DNA from: Microbacteriaceae bacterium PS02333
Lineage (GTDB): Bacteria; Actinomycetota; Actinomycetes; Actinomycetales; Microbacteriaceae
Length of the DNA stretch: 64,000 nucleotides
Assembly: GCA_029959665.1 (NCBI GenBank)
Contig: JASCOI010000005.1
Location: forward strand, 1 to 64,000
Direction of reading: 5' to 3'
The translations under genes were made by a program, and so were the position numbers. Of the stretch, positions 7,830 through 17,279 are shown piece after piece. The notes below the pieces were generated by a model that worked only from the letters and a program-made list of their open reading frames with translations, searched no databases and was not told where the DNA came from. The stretch's first letter is position 1. The number at the start of each line of letters is the position of its first letter.

Positions 7830-8068
7830 CGCAGCTCCCTACCTCAGGCGCGCGGAAGCGCGACCATCTGAGATAGGGACTGTTGTGGACGGATGTCGAG
7901 GTTGGGTCCGGCAAGCCCCACTGCCGGGTCTGACGACGTCATCAGTATGCGCCCACCGGCCCGTGGGCGCCATCACCGGTCGCATCGCCTGCGAGCCCGC
8001 GAGCGCAACGACGTCGCAATAGTCATCAGCTTGCAACGAGCTGGCCACGATCCGGTATGTTCCTAGTT

Positions 8069-8593
8069 ATGACCACGTCCGACTCACTCTTGGCGTTCGT
8101 TGCGTGGGCGCGTCTTCGGGACGTCCCCCGCGTCGGCTGGCCGGTGTCATTTCTTCCCCCGCCCGGAGTGCATGTTCGGGCGACGGAACGGAACTCGACG
8201 CTGAATGTCTTCGTCACCAGTGACGACAGTGACGTGGAGTGCCTCGCTCGGCTCGACCTCGAAACTCGGGAGGTGGTCGCCAGCCCGGCCGGGGCGGCTC
8301 ACCGTCGACTGAGGCGCCTTGCGTTGCGGTTCGTCGCTGACCGAAACGCATACGACCGCCGTTGCGGGCTGGACACCACGCCGCCACCGCCGGACTTCAC
8401 GCTCACTGACGACGCTACGTGGTCGGATATGCAACTCCTCGCCATCGTGACGAAGGGCCTGTGGTACCCGCCGGACCCTGACCTGGAAGACGCGCGCACC
8501 CGCCTACATTCAATAGCTCTCGCGACACGGTTCAACCGCTATGCCGCTGCACTTCGGCAGGAGAGAGAGTATCCGCCTACTGTCTCCGGCTGA
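8069..8593 (+). CDS. Hypothetical protein
   Basis: 174 residues from the ATG at 8069; an ATG 12 bases upstream (8057) is also possible. No family is recognised. It is soluble, Arg/Asp rich, with a beta-rich N-terminal half (VHVRATERNSTLNVFVTS, then CLARLDLETREVV) and a helical C-terminal half (RLRRLALRFVADRNAYD; LHSIALATRFNRYAAAL). No signal peptide is seen. It stands alone between a truncated UspA gene and a minus-strand HTH gene. Function is unknown. Confidence 0.55.
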   Translation: MTTSDSLLAFVAWARLRDVPRVGWPVSFLPPPGVHVRATERNSTLNVFVTSDDSDVECLARLDLETREVVASPAGAAHRRLRRLALRFVADRNAYDRRCGLDTTPPPPDFTLTDDATWSDMQLLAIVTKGLWYPPDPDLEDARTRLHSIALATRFNRYAAALRQEREYPPTVSG

Positions 8594-8759
8594 CAACGAA
8601 GCGGGATGTGCAACAGGTCGGTGACGCTCGTCACGTCGGCGATGACGTGGACGGTTGAGCGGCGCACGGTCGGCCAGCGCCGCGCTGAGGGACGCACACC
8701 TGAGCATGATGAGCGGTGCGCAGCATCGCAGCGCTTGCAGCGTCTGACGCGTCTGAATC

Positions 8760-9041
8760 TCACTGTCGAGAACGAACCGGCCACAGTTGCGCATCAAGAC
8801 CATCTTCGAGGCGAGCAATGGTGTGAAGGTCAGGCCACGCGTTGCCCGTGAGGACCCGTTGCAGCGTCACGTGTCCGATGCCAGCGTCAGCAGCCACTTC
8901 GCGAAGCGTCCGACCCGCCATTGCAGCGCGAAGCTTGATGACAAATTGCCGGTCCACCTCCGCGAACCGGTCCGAGGATGGGCGCTCCGGCCAGGGAGCA
9001 GCAGTGAGCTCTGACGGCAGTGCTCGCGTAGGTCGACCCAT
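8760..9041 (-). CDS. Small XRE-type helix-turn-helix protein
   Basis: 93 residues from the ATG at 9041 (MGRPTRALPSEL); a longer frame upstream lacks coding character. The C-terminal half is a Cro/C1-type HTH: FVIKLRAAMAGRTLREVAAD followed by AGIGHVTLQRVLTGNAWPDLHTIARLED. The A-G-I-G turn and the R-V-L-x-G-x-x-W-P-D recognition-helix ending are typical of small actinobacterial antitoxin or phage-repressor-like DNA-binding proteins. It lies directly downstream of the defence-like operon on the same strand, but about 90 bases beyond the dGTPase stop. It may regulate that operon, which is inference. Confidence 0.7.
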   Translation of the reverse strand: MGRPTRALPSELTAAPWPERPSSDRFAEVDRQFVIKLRAAMAGRTLREVAADAGIGHVTLQRVLTGNAWPDLHTIARLEDGLDAQLWPVRSRQ

Positions 9042-9130
9042 GACACAAGCGTAGAGGTGACCCGCGGAGGCTGCTCCACCCGGTGACGGCCCCACACCGG
9101 TGAGGCGCGGTCCACCGACAACGTATCGCG

Positions 9131-10627
9131 CTAGACCCGCATCCAATAGTTCGGGAGGGAACCGACGTTGTCGCCGGTGAGCCGTTGGTGCAGGAGCGAT
9201 GCTTGCCGGTCGGTCAGGGAGCACATGAAGTCAACCGTCGCTCGGGCGAGCTTCCGCTCCTGCCCGCCGTAGACATCGAACTCTTTCGATCGGAGGCTGT
9301 TGGTCAGGTAGTGCTGGAAACGGGCCGGCAGTGGTCGTCGCCGGCGCCGCTCGCCCTGCGTTGCGTAGTGCTTCTTGCCGATTGTCCACAGTTCCGTGAA
9401 GAGCTCCCGGACGACTCGAGTCTGCCCAACCTGCATCAGTTCCACAGACGAGTCTCCGAGCACGTACAGCTGGGTGATGCTCTTCAAGAACGCAGCCTTC
9501 GCCCGCCCTTCGGTCGTCACGTGAAGAAAAGGCTTCCCACTCACCGAGTGAATCTGCACTGAGCATTCGGACGAAAGTTGGCGAATGAGTTCACTGGACA
9601 GGTCACGGAGGTCCTCGTGCGCAGTCGCTGACCCATCGAACTTCCCAACGCGGAGATACCCGCGGAGTTCTTCGATCAGTTCGTCGAGCCGCTCATCGCT
9701 GATCTCGTCCGACGTGATGTGCTTACGAACACTTGCGACGCCGTTCTCGTAGACCTCTCTCCAGTCTTCTGACTCGTCAAGGTCGTCGAGTTCCGTTGCG
9801 AGATCTCCGCCAGCTCGCCGGAGGAGGTTGAGCGGGATCATGCCTGTTCGGTAGAAGTCGTCAAGATCATGTACGGCGTAGGCGATGTCATCGGCCCAGT
9901 CCATGATCTGCGCCTCAAGCGACTGCCAGATGTCCTCAGCGTCGCCGTGGGGACGGATGTAACCGAGCCGGGCGAGATGAGCCTCGTAGGGTGCCTCAGT
10001 GTTGTAGTAACCCCACTTTGGCTTCCCGTGGCTCGTTGTCCGCTCGTTGCCGTGCTGCCACGGGTACTTACTGATCGCCGCGAGGGTCCGCCAGCTAAGG
10101 TTCAGGCCGTCTTCACCCTCCTTGCGGAAGCTCAGCTTGCTGACGATGCGGAACGTCTGAGCGTTACCCTCGAACGAGTCGTCAAGCAGTTGCCCGTTGT
10201 GCTTCCCCTCGCCGAGCCGCTCCTCGAGAATCTCCTGCAACGCCACCTCCGCAGCATGGCCGAACGGCGGGTGCCCGAGATCGTGCGCGAGTGCGGCCGT
10301 GTAGCAAACGGACGAGTCGAGGAGCAGCTGCTTCTCGTCGAACGCCTGGTGCTCCAGAAGGAACTTCTGCCGGAGCTGCTCGGAAAGACGCAGTGCCACC
10401 TGCGCAACCTTCAACGAGTGCGTCAGGCGATCGTGGAACACGAAGTCGACTTGCGGGGAGATCACCTGCGTGACACCAGCGAGACGCCGGAACTCCGGTG
10501 CATACAGCACCCGGTCCGCGTCACGTTCCCCGGCTGAGCGCCCTGTCGGGCCCTCGTCATCGTTCGGAAGCTGTACCGGACGCTCAGTCCCCCACTCCGC
10601 CTCAGCCGGCGGCGCAGTTTCCGTCAC
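9131..10627 (-). CDS. HD-domain dGTP triphosphohydrolase-like protein
   Basis: 498 residues. A deoxyguanosinetriphosphate triphosphohydrolase-type HD phosphohydrolase: YAPEFRRLAGVTQV, then FHDRLTHSLKVAQVA with the first metal His, then AALAHDLGHPPFGHAAE with the HD pair, and a later MDWADDIAYAVHDLDDF motif carrying another metal-binding Asp. Enzymes of this family hydrolyse dNTPs to deoxynucleosides and triphosphate, and some act against phage by depleting dNTPs. The GTG start at 10627 lies 3 bases after the preceding small gene. This gene ends a minus-strand run of ATPase and IetAS-like genes, so a defence role is plausible; housekeeping sanitation of the dNTP pool is the alternative. Confidence 0.87.
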   Translation of the reverse strand: MTETAPPAEAEWGTERPVQLPNDDEGPTGRSAGERDADRVLYAPEFRRLAGVTQVISPQVDFVFHDRLTHSLKVAQVALRLSEQLRQKFLLEHQAFDEKQLLLDSSVCYTAALAHDLGHPPFGHAAEVALQEILEERLGEGKHNGQLLDDSFEGNAQTFRIVSKLSFRKEGEDGLNLSWRTLAAISKYPWQHGNERTTSHGKPKWGYYNTEAPYEAHLARLGYIRPHGDAEDIWQSLEAQIMDWADDIAYAVHDLDDFYRTGMIPLNLLRRAGGDLATELDDLDESEDWREVYENGVASVRKHITSDEISDERLDELIEELRGYLRVGKFDGSATAHEDLRDLSSELIRQLSSECSVQIHSVSGKPFLHVTTEGRAKAAFLKSITQLYVLGDSSVELMQVGQTRVVRELFTELWTIGKKHYATQGERRRRRPLPARFQHYLTNSLRSKEFDVYGGQERKLARATVDFMCSLTDRQASLLHQRLTGDNVGSLPNYWMRV

Positions 10628-10630
10628 GCG

Positions 10631-10909
10631 TTAGCGCGTCGCGCTCGGACGAGATACGCCCTGCCCGAAGGTGTACTGCGCTTCCGCACGGGCGCGCAGG
10701 TGGCTAAGCGCTCGCTTTGCCGTCAGCGAGTCGACGCGTGCACTGGTCATGACGGTACGAAGGTACGACTCGAGGGGCACACGCTCACCGTCCTGCGGCA
10801 GCGCCTTACGCGCAGCTTCGACGGTGTTCCCCCACTGCTGACGCTCCTGCTCACCGGCAAGGCGCTCCTGTACTTCCGCTGCGGCAAGTCCGGTCAGTAG
10901 CGCTGTCAT
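10631..10909 (-). CDS. Small hypothetical protein between the ATPase and the dGTPase
   Basis: 92 residues from the ATG at 10909, preceded by an excellent AGAGGAGG ribosome site; the longer frame to 10939 would place that site inside the gene. Predicted mostly helical (LTGLAAAEVQERLAGEQERQQW, residues about 6-28), then SLTAKRALSHLRARAEAQY. No family is recognised. Only 3 bases separate its stop from the dGTPase GTG, so the two are very likely translated together, and this protein could be a regulator or partner of the dGTPase. Confidence 0.65.
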   Translation of the reverse strand: MTALLTGLAAAEVQERLAGEQERQQWGNTVEAARKALPQDGERVPLESYLRTVMTSARVDSLTAKRALSHLRARAEAQYTFGQGVSRPSATR

Positions 10910-11115
10910 GGCCCCTCCTCTGGTGGCAGAGCCCTCCAATGAGGACCCTGAAAGCGGAACACTTTGAATCTATGCGGCGAACAACCGCCAGTTGCCAGCG
11001 AAGCACATCCTGCATGTCGGAATACTGTATGCACCGCGCGCCGTCGCGCGCGCTTCGTGGTTCCAAAATTCTACGGGATGCACGCGAGGCGCGCTACCGG
11101 GGTAGCGGCGTGTCT

Positions 11116-12354
11116 CTAAAAAGTCTCCGGGATAAGTTGGTCTTCAAGGCCCTTGATGACGACGAACGGCTTCATCATCGGGTCGCGGAACCGGTAACGG
11201 ATACGACGTTCTCCGAGTCGGCGCTCCTCGAGGACGTCGATACCCTCGCTGGCGAACCGTCGTAAGTGGTTGTTCACGTGTCCAGCGTTTCGCGGCTCAC
11301 CGAGCACGGCGCTCAGCGCGCGAGCGACGTCTGTGGACGAGAACAACCCCAGGTCGTCCGCGCCGGCCAGCGCGCACGCAAGGAGCGTCGGGCCGATCCG
11401 CGCGTCAGCACGTCCGGTGACGGCAGCTGTGTAGTTCGAGCGGATTGCATGATCGGCGTCGTCAACAGCGTGAACCAGAGCACCAAAAACCGTCCGCCGC
11501 GTAATACTGTCGTCCCCTGCGCGAATAGCGACAGCGCCTGCCGCGCCGGCAAGCAGATGCGTGTAGTACGGAAAACCATCGGAGATGCGGGCAATAGCCT
11601 GCGCCGTATCACGGTCACATTGCAGCTTTTCACCCATGATCTCGGAGTAGGCGCTATATCCGCCGAGCACGATTGCCGCCAGCTCACCCATGCTCATTCG
11701 TGGCATGGCGACCTGCAGCAGATTCCTGCTGAGCGACTGATGCCCGTCAAGGAGTTGCGTGATGTCATCCGCGACTCCGATGAGCACGAGTGTCGCCGGC
11801 ACGAGACCATCCGACAGCTGCTTGATGAGATCCGAGAACGGTACTGTCAGGTCGCCACCCTGCAACCGGTCGAACTCGTCGATGATGATCATCAGGGGTA
11901 CCTGCTGAGACAGCTTCTCGACGGCGGCAGCGACCTCCCGTGGCCCAGGTCCTGACGGGTCCGGATACTCCAGCGCAAGTTCCACTTCGTGCACGGCCGC
12001 TTCCAACGACCGCTGCGCGGCGGCGTCCATGATTCGCGTCGCGCGGCGAAGTTCGCGAGCGAACGTCCTCCAGACGCTACCGAACGTGTCGCCTTGTGAG
12101 CATTGGACTCGGACAGCGATCGCTGGCCGGGTCTGCTGGAATATCTCGCGGACGATGTACGACAGGGAGGTTTTCCCTACCCCTCGTTCCCCGTAGACGA
12201 TGACGTGCCGTCCGTCTTGTGACGCCGCGTCGAGGACCTTCTCGATTTCGCGGCGACGCCCGCGGAAGAGGTTGGCGTCATGGGTGGGTGAAGACGGCCG
12301 GAAGATGCGGTGCAGGGTCACCAGCCGCGCCTGCGTTGGCGACACCTCGATCAT
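11116..12354 (-). CDS. P-loop ATPase of the AAA_16/Orc1-like type
   Basis: 412 residues from the ATG at 12354. FRGRRREIEKVLDAAS leads into a Walker A (VIVYGERGVGKTSLSYIV), and LMIIIDEFDRLQGG is the Walker B with a following sensor region (LVLIGVADD). The C-terminal 100 residues look like a winged helix (LGEPRNAGHVNNHLRRFA, then RIRYRFRDPMMKPFV), as in Orc1/Cdc6-like and STAND-like ATPases that bind DNA or sense partners. It starts 40 bases after the subtilase stop on the same strand, so it is probably part of the same transcript. About 200 bases without a clear gene follow before the small gene. A regulatory or effector ATPase in a defence operon is likely but unproven. Confidence 0.82.
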   Translation of the reverse strand: MIEVSPTQARLVTLHRIFRPSSPTHDANLFRGRRREIEKVLDAASQDGRHVIVYGERGVGKTSLSYIVREIFQQTRPAIAVRVQCSQGDTFGSVWRTFARELRRATRIMDAAAQRSLEAAVHEVELALEYPDPSGPGPREVAAAVEKLSQQVPLMIIIDEFDRLQGGDLTVPFSDLIKQLSDGLVPATLVLIGVADDITQLLDGHQSLSRNLLQVAMPRMSMGELAAIVLGGYSAYSEIMGEKLQCDRDTAQAIARISDGFPYYTHLLAGAAGAVAIRAGDDSITRRTVFGALVHAVDDADHAIRSNYTAAVTGRADARIGPTLLACALAGADDLGLFSSTDVARALSAVLGEPRNAGHVNNHLRRFASEGIDVLEERRLGERRIRYRFRDPMMKPFVVIKGLEDQLIPETF

Positions 12355-12394
12355 GGTTCTCAGTCTTACACAGGCCGCGGGCTCCCTCGTGCCG

Positions 12395-14713
12395 TCAGCT
12401 TGAGACGGCGTCCACCCGAATTTGTGCGCTGCGGATGAGCTCTTGATGCTCGATATTGACGCGCTCGAATGCCTCGACGCCGGGCGTGTAGATATCAACC
12501 GCCGGATCGAGGGATTTGAACGTCACAATGACATACACTTGCTGCTGCTGTTGTATCTCGTTCGTCATGCGTTCGGTCATTTCGAGCCGGAGCGCCCAAT
12601 CGCCGCCCGCGACACCTGACGGGTGGATCGCACGCTGCGTCTTGACCGGCGCCCACTTCCCGTCAGCCTTCTGCTGTGCCTCCCAGTTGGAGAGCGCCCG
12701 TCCTGGTCGTGTGAGTTGCTTGAACTGTTCCGTTCCGTCGTCATCGAAGCGGAACGCGCCGAAGCTTCCGCTGATGTCGTAGCGGATGGCTTCAGCGCCG
12801 AAGGCAACTTTGAGTGGGGGTGCGTAACTGATTGTTACAATCACTTCCCCGCTGAACTTTCCGTCCGGGCCGAGTAGAGGCGGCGGCACGGGAAAGGGTC
12901 GCTTGTACCAGTTGACTCCGGGCGTCATCAACACTCGATGCACAGTGGTGAGAGTGTGCTGCTCGTTGGCGAGGATGTCGAGTGTCGGCGACGGTGTTCC
13001 CCAACCGTGATACTGCCGGAACTGGCCGCTCTGCCCGATGAGGGGATCCGTGGAGCTGTTCGTGAACGCCGAGTGGACGATCAACCCCTTGACGAGTTCA
13101 GCGGTGGGTTCCGTCGCTGCGCCGTCTTCGAGTTGCGCCCAGAGGTTCGCTGCGATGGCGCTCACCGCTGGTGCGGCGAAAGAGGTACCGACGGACTCCG
13201 CGACGTGCCCGGAGGGGATGAGCGACAGGAGACCGAATCCGCCGAGGAGCTCCGCGGCGTCGCGATCGCCGCCGGCGTGACTCACTTCTGGCTTCGTCAG
13301 ATCGGCGAAGTTCGGCCCTCGGCGGGAGTAGGACGCTGGGGCACCCTCCGGGACGATGCCACCCTTGTGCGCGCGTGCTCCGACGGTGAGTGAGCGGAGC
13401 GCCTCTGCCGGGCTTGCGAGGCCGTCTCGGTACCGCCTGCCCGGACAGGGCGGCCACTCGCGGACGATGCCGCCGAAATTACCGGCTGCTTGGACGAACA
13501 GCACTCCGGCTTCATCCGAGAGGGCGTCGAGTTGCCGGGCAAACGAGCCGTACTCGGTATCCGATTCCTCGTGGCTTGCGAACGAGCAGTTCCACACCTT
13601 GATGTCGGCAGCGGAAAGGACTGCGTCTCGGACACGTTCGTACAGTTCTCCTTCGTCGATTGTTCCGCGAGGCAGAACATGCGCGTCGTACACCCGTGCC
13701 ACATCCGAGGGCAAGGCGTTACCGTTGAGCTGGGCGCCTGCCATGAGCAGGCCCGCGACAAAGGTGCCGTGCCACGGATCGGCATCGGCGGCGGCGACCG
13801 AAGTGGAACGCCCCGCAACGCCCGGTTCCAACCACGGACTTGATACGCCGGAGTCGAGCACGCCCACGACCGGGTCATCCGTGCTGGGGACCTCCACCGT
13901 GGTGTGGTCGGCGAGGTGATGCGCCGCATAACCGATCTGCGGAGTCTGATCATCGAACGGTGAGTACTCCGTGGCGAGCGCAACGGTCCGGATGCCTCGC
14001 ATCTGGTCAAACACTTCCAGCGGAGGCACCTGCCCAGCCCGCAGATACACCGTTGGCTGCCCGTGCAGCAGGCGAGGGACAACAACGTCCAGGGCGAACT
14101 CTTCACGGAAGAATGCGACGAGCTCTTCACCTGTCCCGCCCGCCGGGAGCACTGACCCGGCATCGCCGGAGAGGGGAGCGAAGCGGTCGGCTACCCAGGG
14201 GAAGAACGTCACGCGAAGCGCACGCTCGTCCCGCGCCGCTACGCGCAACAGCTCCTCCGCGTCCTCGCGCGTTTCGGCTCCGAAGGCATCGTGAACGACG
14301 TCCCACGGCGCGATCTCGTCAATCGTGGAGATGCTGAAGACGTCTACCTGGGAGCGTGCCCGTTCAATGCGCGCTGCCAGCCCCTCGAGACGACGCGCGG
14401 TTCCCGGGAGGATCAGGGTCCCGGGAGTCGTTGCACCGATCGGAGTGAGGTCGAAGTCGGCGAGTAACGAGTACGGCCGCTTTGTCTTCGCGAGCGCTCG
14501 AGGGCGGAGCTTCAGTCGAACTGGGAGCGGAGAGGCTGCACTTGCCTGCTGCTCGTCGGCAACCCGCGCCGCGGCGCCAATCGCGGATTGCAGACGAAGC
14601 CGAAGCGCTTGGTCGACTGGCACGAGCGGGTCTGCCGTCCGTCCGCTGACGCGTCGAGGTCGAAGCTCACGCTCCGCGTACGGCAGCAGGAGCGCTGGAC
14701 GTCGCTCGGGCAT
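12395..14713 (-). CDS. IetS-like subtilisin-family serine protease
   Basis: 772 residues with a complete S8 catalytic set: Asp in DPVVGVLDSGVSS (about residue 291), His in DPWHGTFVAGLL, the oxyanion Asn in VQAAGNFGG, and Ser in SVGTSFAAPAVSA (about residue 520). There is no signal peptide; a long N-terminal region of about 280 residues and a beta-rich C-terminal region flank the protease. This matches IetS, the cytoplasmic subtilase that works with the AAA ATPase IetA in the IetAS system, described first in plasmid incompatibility and later as anti-phage. Its start overlaps the ATPase gene by 47 bases. The activation trigger and the protein it cleaves are unknown. Confidence 0.88.
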   Translation of the reverse strand: MPERRPALLLPYAERELRPRRVSGRTADPLVPVDQALRLRLQSAIGAAARVADEQQASAASPLPVRLKLRPRALAKTKRPYSLLADFDLTPIGATTPGTLILPGTARRLEGLAARIERARSQVDVFSISTIDEIAPWDVVHDAFGAETREDAEELLRVAARDERALRVTFFPWVADRFAPLSGDAGSVLPAGGTGEELVAFFREEFALDVVVPRLLHGQPTVYLRAGQVPPLEVFDQMRGIRTVALATEYSPFDDQTPQIGYAAHHLADHTTVEVPSTDDPVVGVLDSGVSSPWLEPGVAGRSTSVAAADADPWHGTFVAGLLMAGAQLNGNALPSDVARVYDAHVLPRGTIDEGELYERVRDAVLSAADIKVWNCSFASHEESDTEYGSFARQLDALSDEAGVLFVQAAGNFGGIVREWPPCPGRRYRDGLASPAEALRSLTVGARAHKGGIVPEGAPASYSRRGPNFADLTKPEVSHAGGDRDAAELLGGFGLLSLIPSGHVAESVGTSFAAPAVSAIAANLWAQLEDGAATEPTAELVKGLIVHSAFTNSSTDPLIGQSGQFRQYHGWGTPSPTLDILANEQHTLTTVHRVLMTPGVNWYKRPFPVPPPLLGPDGKFSGEVIVTISYAPPLKVAFGAEAIRYDISGSFGAFRFDDDGTEQFKQLTRPGRALSNWEAQQKADGKWAPVKTQRAIHPSGVAGGDWALRLEMTERMTNEIQQQQQVYVIVTFKSLDPAVDIYTPGVEAFERVNIEHQELIRSAQIRVDAVSS

Positions 14714-15830
14714 CGTCCTCCTTCAGATGCTTGATGACCTGCCGGGTACTGATGCCCAGCACGTCACTGATGTTGCGGTGCGTGAAAACCGCGGCGCTCA
14801 GGTTGCGAAGCATCCGCACTTCATCCCCAACTCCGTCAGCGATGCCGAGTCCTTGGAATCGTGCCAGCTTACGCATGGCGTGTGGAAGCCTCAGTTTTGG
14901 GGTCATTGCGAGCACTTCAGTGCGGGCGATGTCCATCGCTAGGGTGCGGATCGTGGCTCCGGACATCCCAGCCGAGTGCTGCGCAAGCACGGCAAAGTCG
15001 TCCTCGTCGACGGCGATCATGTGCAGTGACTGCTTCCACAGCGCTTCACGCTGTGCCGGGCCTGGCAGAACTGTCTCGATCGTTGTCGCGAATCGACGCC
15101 ATACTGCCGGGTCGAGAAGCTGAGGGTGGTTGGTCGCGCCGACGAGCACGCTGCTGGTGTCGAAGGCGTCGAGGTTCTCGAGCAGGGCGATGACGACACG
15201 CTGCAACTCCCCAACTTCACGTGCGTCCGCCCGGTTCTTCGCCAGGGCGTCAAACTCGTCGAGGAACAGCACGCAGGGCTGACGCGATGCGTAGTCGAAG
15301 ACGTCTCTGATGTTCCGCGCCGTCTGCCCGAGCAGAGACGACACCAAGGCGTCGCTGCGGGTCGTGACCAGCGGTAGCTCGAGCTCGGCGGCTACTGCTC
15401 GCGCCATGGAGGTCTTGCCGGTTCCCGGAGGGCCGTGCAAGAGGAGCCGCGCTGGGATGTCGATGCCATAAGCCGCCAGACGGTCCCGCTCGCGGATGGC
15501 GCTGAGGAAACCGTTGAGGTTCTCGGAACCGGCGGCGTCGATGATCATTGGACGCAGATCCGACAGGAGTGGGTGTTCGACGTTCACGGTCGCATGCTTG
15601 GAGTCGCGGTCGGTTGGTGGGGCGGTCGCATAGGCCCCACCCACAGCGCGCGCAGACGACTTACTCAAAACGTTCCGCAGCACCTTTGCCTGACGGTGCT
15701 CTCCGGCGGCTTGCAGCTTGTCGACGAGCAATGTGGCGTAGCTGACGGCCTGCGCAGAGTCGTGACGCACGGCGCCGTCCAAGATCTTCGCGACCTCTGA
15801 GAGATGTTCGATGATACGGCTCCTGCCCAA
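14667..15830 (-). CDS. IetA-like AAA ATPase
   Basis: 387 residues. The N-terminal 60 residues are helical (RIIEHLSEVAKILDGAV, YATLLVDKLQAAGEH), as in IetA proteins. The AAA core has Walker A LLLHGPPGTGKTSMARAVA, Walker B PCVLFLDEFDALAKNR, a sensor 1 Asn in VLVGATNHP, and an arginine-finger-like RRFATTIE. The C-terminus ends with a small HTH-like stretch (NISDVLGISTRQVIKHLKE). It is coupled by overlap to the subtilase gene downstream. Together the pair is the IetAS module. The start at 15830 is TTG; no closer ATG or GTG fits the family N-terminus. The ATPase probably controls the protease. Confidence 0.87.
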   Translation of the reverse strand: MGRSRIIEHLSEVAKILDGAVRHDSAQAVSYATLLVDKLQAAGEHRQAKVLRNVLSKSSARAVGGAYATAPPTDRDSKHATVNVEHPLLSDLRPMIIDAAGSENLNGFLSAIRERDRLAAYGIDIPARLLLHGPPGTGKTSMARAVAAELELPLVTTRSDALVSSLLGQTARNIRDVFDYASRQPCVLFLDEFDALAKNRADAREVGELQRVVIALLENLDAFDTSSVLVGATNHPQLLDPAVWRRFATTIETVLPGPAQREALWKQSLHMIAVDEDDFAVLAQHSAGMSGATIRTLAMDIARTEVLAMTPKLRLPHAMRKLARFQGLGIADGVGDEVRMLRNLSAAVFTHRNISDVLGISTRQVIKHLKEDDARATSSAPAAVRGA

Positions 15831-16424
15831 TCTGCTCCGCTCCCGCAGCCCTCGAACTCGTTCGGACGCGAGCGTGATGCGCTAGCGGCTCGTTATGATT
15901 CGCAAGGCTACTATGCGGCGAACCTCCGACAGGCCAGCGCCACAGCGACGATGTCGACTGCTGATGGGCCAGAGCCGCTCATGGTTGGGCCGAGCATTGG
16001 CGAGGAAGCTGACGCAAAGCACCGCCGTGAGAGCTGCGCGCGGAACGCGGAGGGGCGCGCCACGGTGGCGGCGGCGATCGGGCGTTACGTCGCTGGTGGA
16101 GGGCGGGCTTCTGACCAAGTGTCGCCGCTCAAGCTACTTGTCTCCGTCGCGCACAACTTGTCGCCGTCCTCGCAGACGGCGTCGCCGCGGTCCTGCCCCG
16201 ACTCCAGGGCCTGCCAGCTCGCCCGACAGGTCCGTTAGACGCCCGCGCACTGCGATAACTCGCGGACCCTCTATCTGAGACGGAGGCCCGAGACGGGGCA
16301 GCACTACGTCTGAATCGTCAGCGGAGCAGTCCCCTCGGTCCTAGTCCTTAGTCCAGTTCCGCGCCGCTGACGAGTCCGATGAACGATCGGGAAGCGGGCG
16401 CCTCGTGGAGCTTGCGCAAGCGTG
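15831..16424. other. Intergenic region upstream of the IetAS-like operon
   Basis: About 590 bases. It must hold the minus-strand promoter of the IetA-like gene. Several open frames exist on both strands but none shows a family motif, a good ribosome site or consistent codon bias, so none is called. Confidence 0.4.
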
Positions 16425-17279
16425 TCAGACGAGGGCGCTGTCCGGTTCGATCTTGAACGCTTCGAATCGTCCGTCGGCGAGCACGTCTGCGATCAGCTGC
16501 CGCGACCCGGCGACGATGGTTGAGTCGGTGTCGATCTCGGTCGCGACGACCCAGGTGTGGTCCTCGGGCCACAGCAGCTGAGGGGTGTGCCCGAGCTCGA
16601 GGTACGTACCCACGCGGGCGTCGTCCATCCACGAAGGGTCCGCCAACGCCGACAGGGTCATTCCCAGCACGATGTACTCACGACGCGGCAGGTGGAGCCG
16701 CGGCCCGGCAAGGGACGCGCGGAGGGCCTCCTGCTGCACCCGGTGCTCCGCTGCCCTGCGTGCTGCGTACTCGCGGAGTTCCGCGCGCTCGGCGGCGTTC
16801 GGCGATCCGCCCTGCCACCCGACGGCCAACATCGAGCTGCCGTTCAGGTCACCCCAGCCGTCCCAGATGGCCGCCACCACGTCGAGCGGGGTGGTAGTCG
16901 CGGCCGCGAGGTGCTCCGTCAGTGCTGCGAGCTGCGTCGGGTCGAACCACCCTTCCTCGGGGAGCTCGACGCACCACCCGTCGTCGAAGACCAGCTCGGT
17001 TTCGTCGTCGCGTCCGCTCACCGCGCTCCACGCCACGTCGTGGTGCACGGTCCGTCCGGTCCTGGCTGCCACGTCGGACCACCGCCACACGCTCGACTCG
17101 AGCACCAGCGGTTCCACGTGTTCGTCGGCCGTCAACGGGTCGACCCGGTACGCGGTCAGGGGGTGCAGCAGGCGGGCATACGCCTCGAAACCGGAACCGG
17201 CCGTCCCGGCGACGGTCCCGAAGGCCTGCATGCGCGGGATCAACCAGGCGGAGCGAGCGGGTTCGGTGATTAGCTCCAT
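16425..17279 (-). CDS. Conserved actinobacterial hypothetical protein
   Basis: 284 residues, soluble, no catalytic motif recognised. It resembles a conserved uncharacterised protein common in Microbacteriaceae, with ELITEPARSAWLIPRMQ at the start, VVAAIWDGWGDLNGS near residue 140, LHLPRREYIVLGMTLSAL, and a closing LLWPEDHTWVVATEIDTDST followed by IVAGSRQLIADVL. The last part suggests a domain that ends with a binding site for another protein or a ligand, but the function is not known. The ATG at 17279 is the natural family start. It stands alone, with non-coding DNA on both sides. Confidence 0.8.
   Translation of the reverse strand: MELITEPARSAWLIPRMQAFGTVAGTAGSGFEAYARLLHPLTAYRVDPLTADEHVEPLVLESSVWRWSDVAARTGRTVHHDVAWSAVSGRDDETELVFDDGWCVELPEEGWFDPTQLAALTEHLAAATTTPLDVVAAIWDGWGDLNGSSMLAVGWQGGSPNAAERAELREYAARRAAEHRVQQEALRASLAGPRLHLPRREYIVLGMTLSALADPSWMDDARVGTYLELGHTPQLLWPEDHTWVVATEIDTDSTIVAGSRQLIADVLADGRFEAFKIEPDSALV

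Noticed and set aside
15804-16238. Open plus-strand frame of 144 codons before the hypothetical gene at 16425
   Set aside because: No ribosome site, no motif; it overlaps the start of the IetA-like gene on the other strand.
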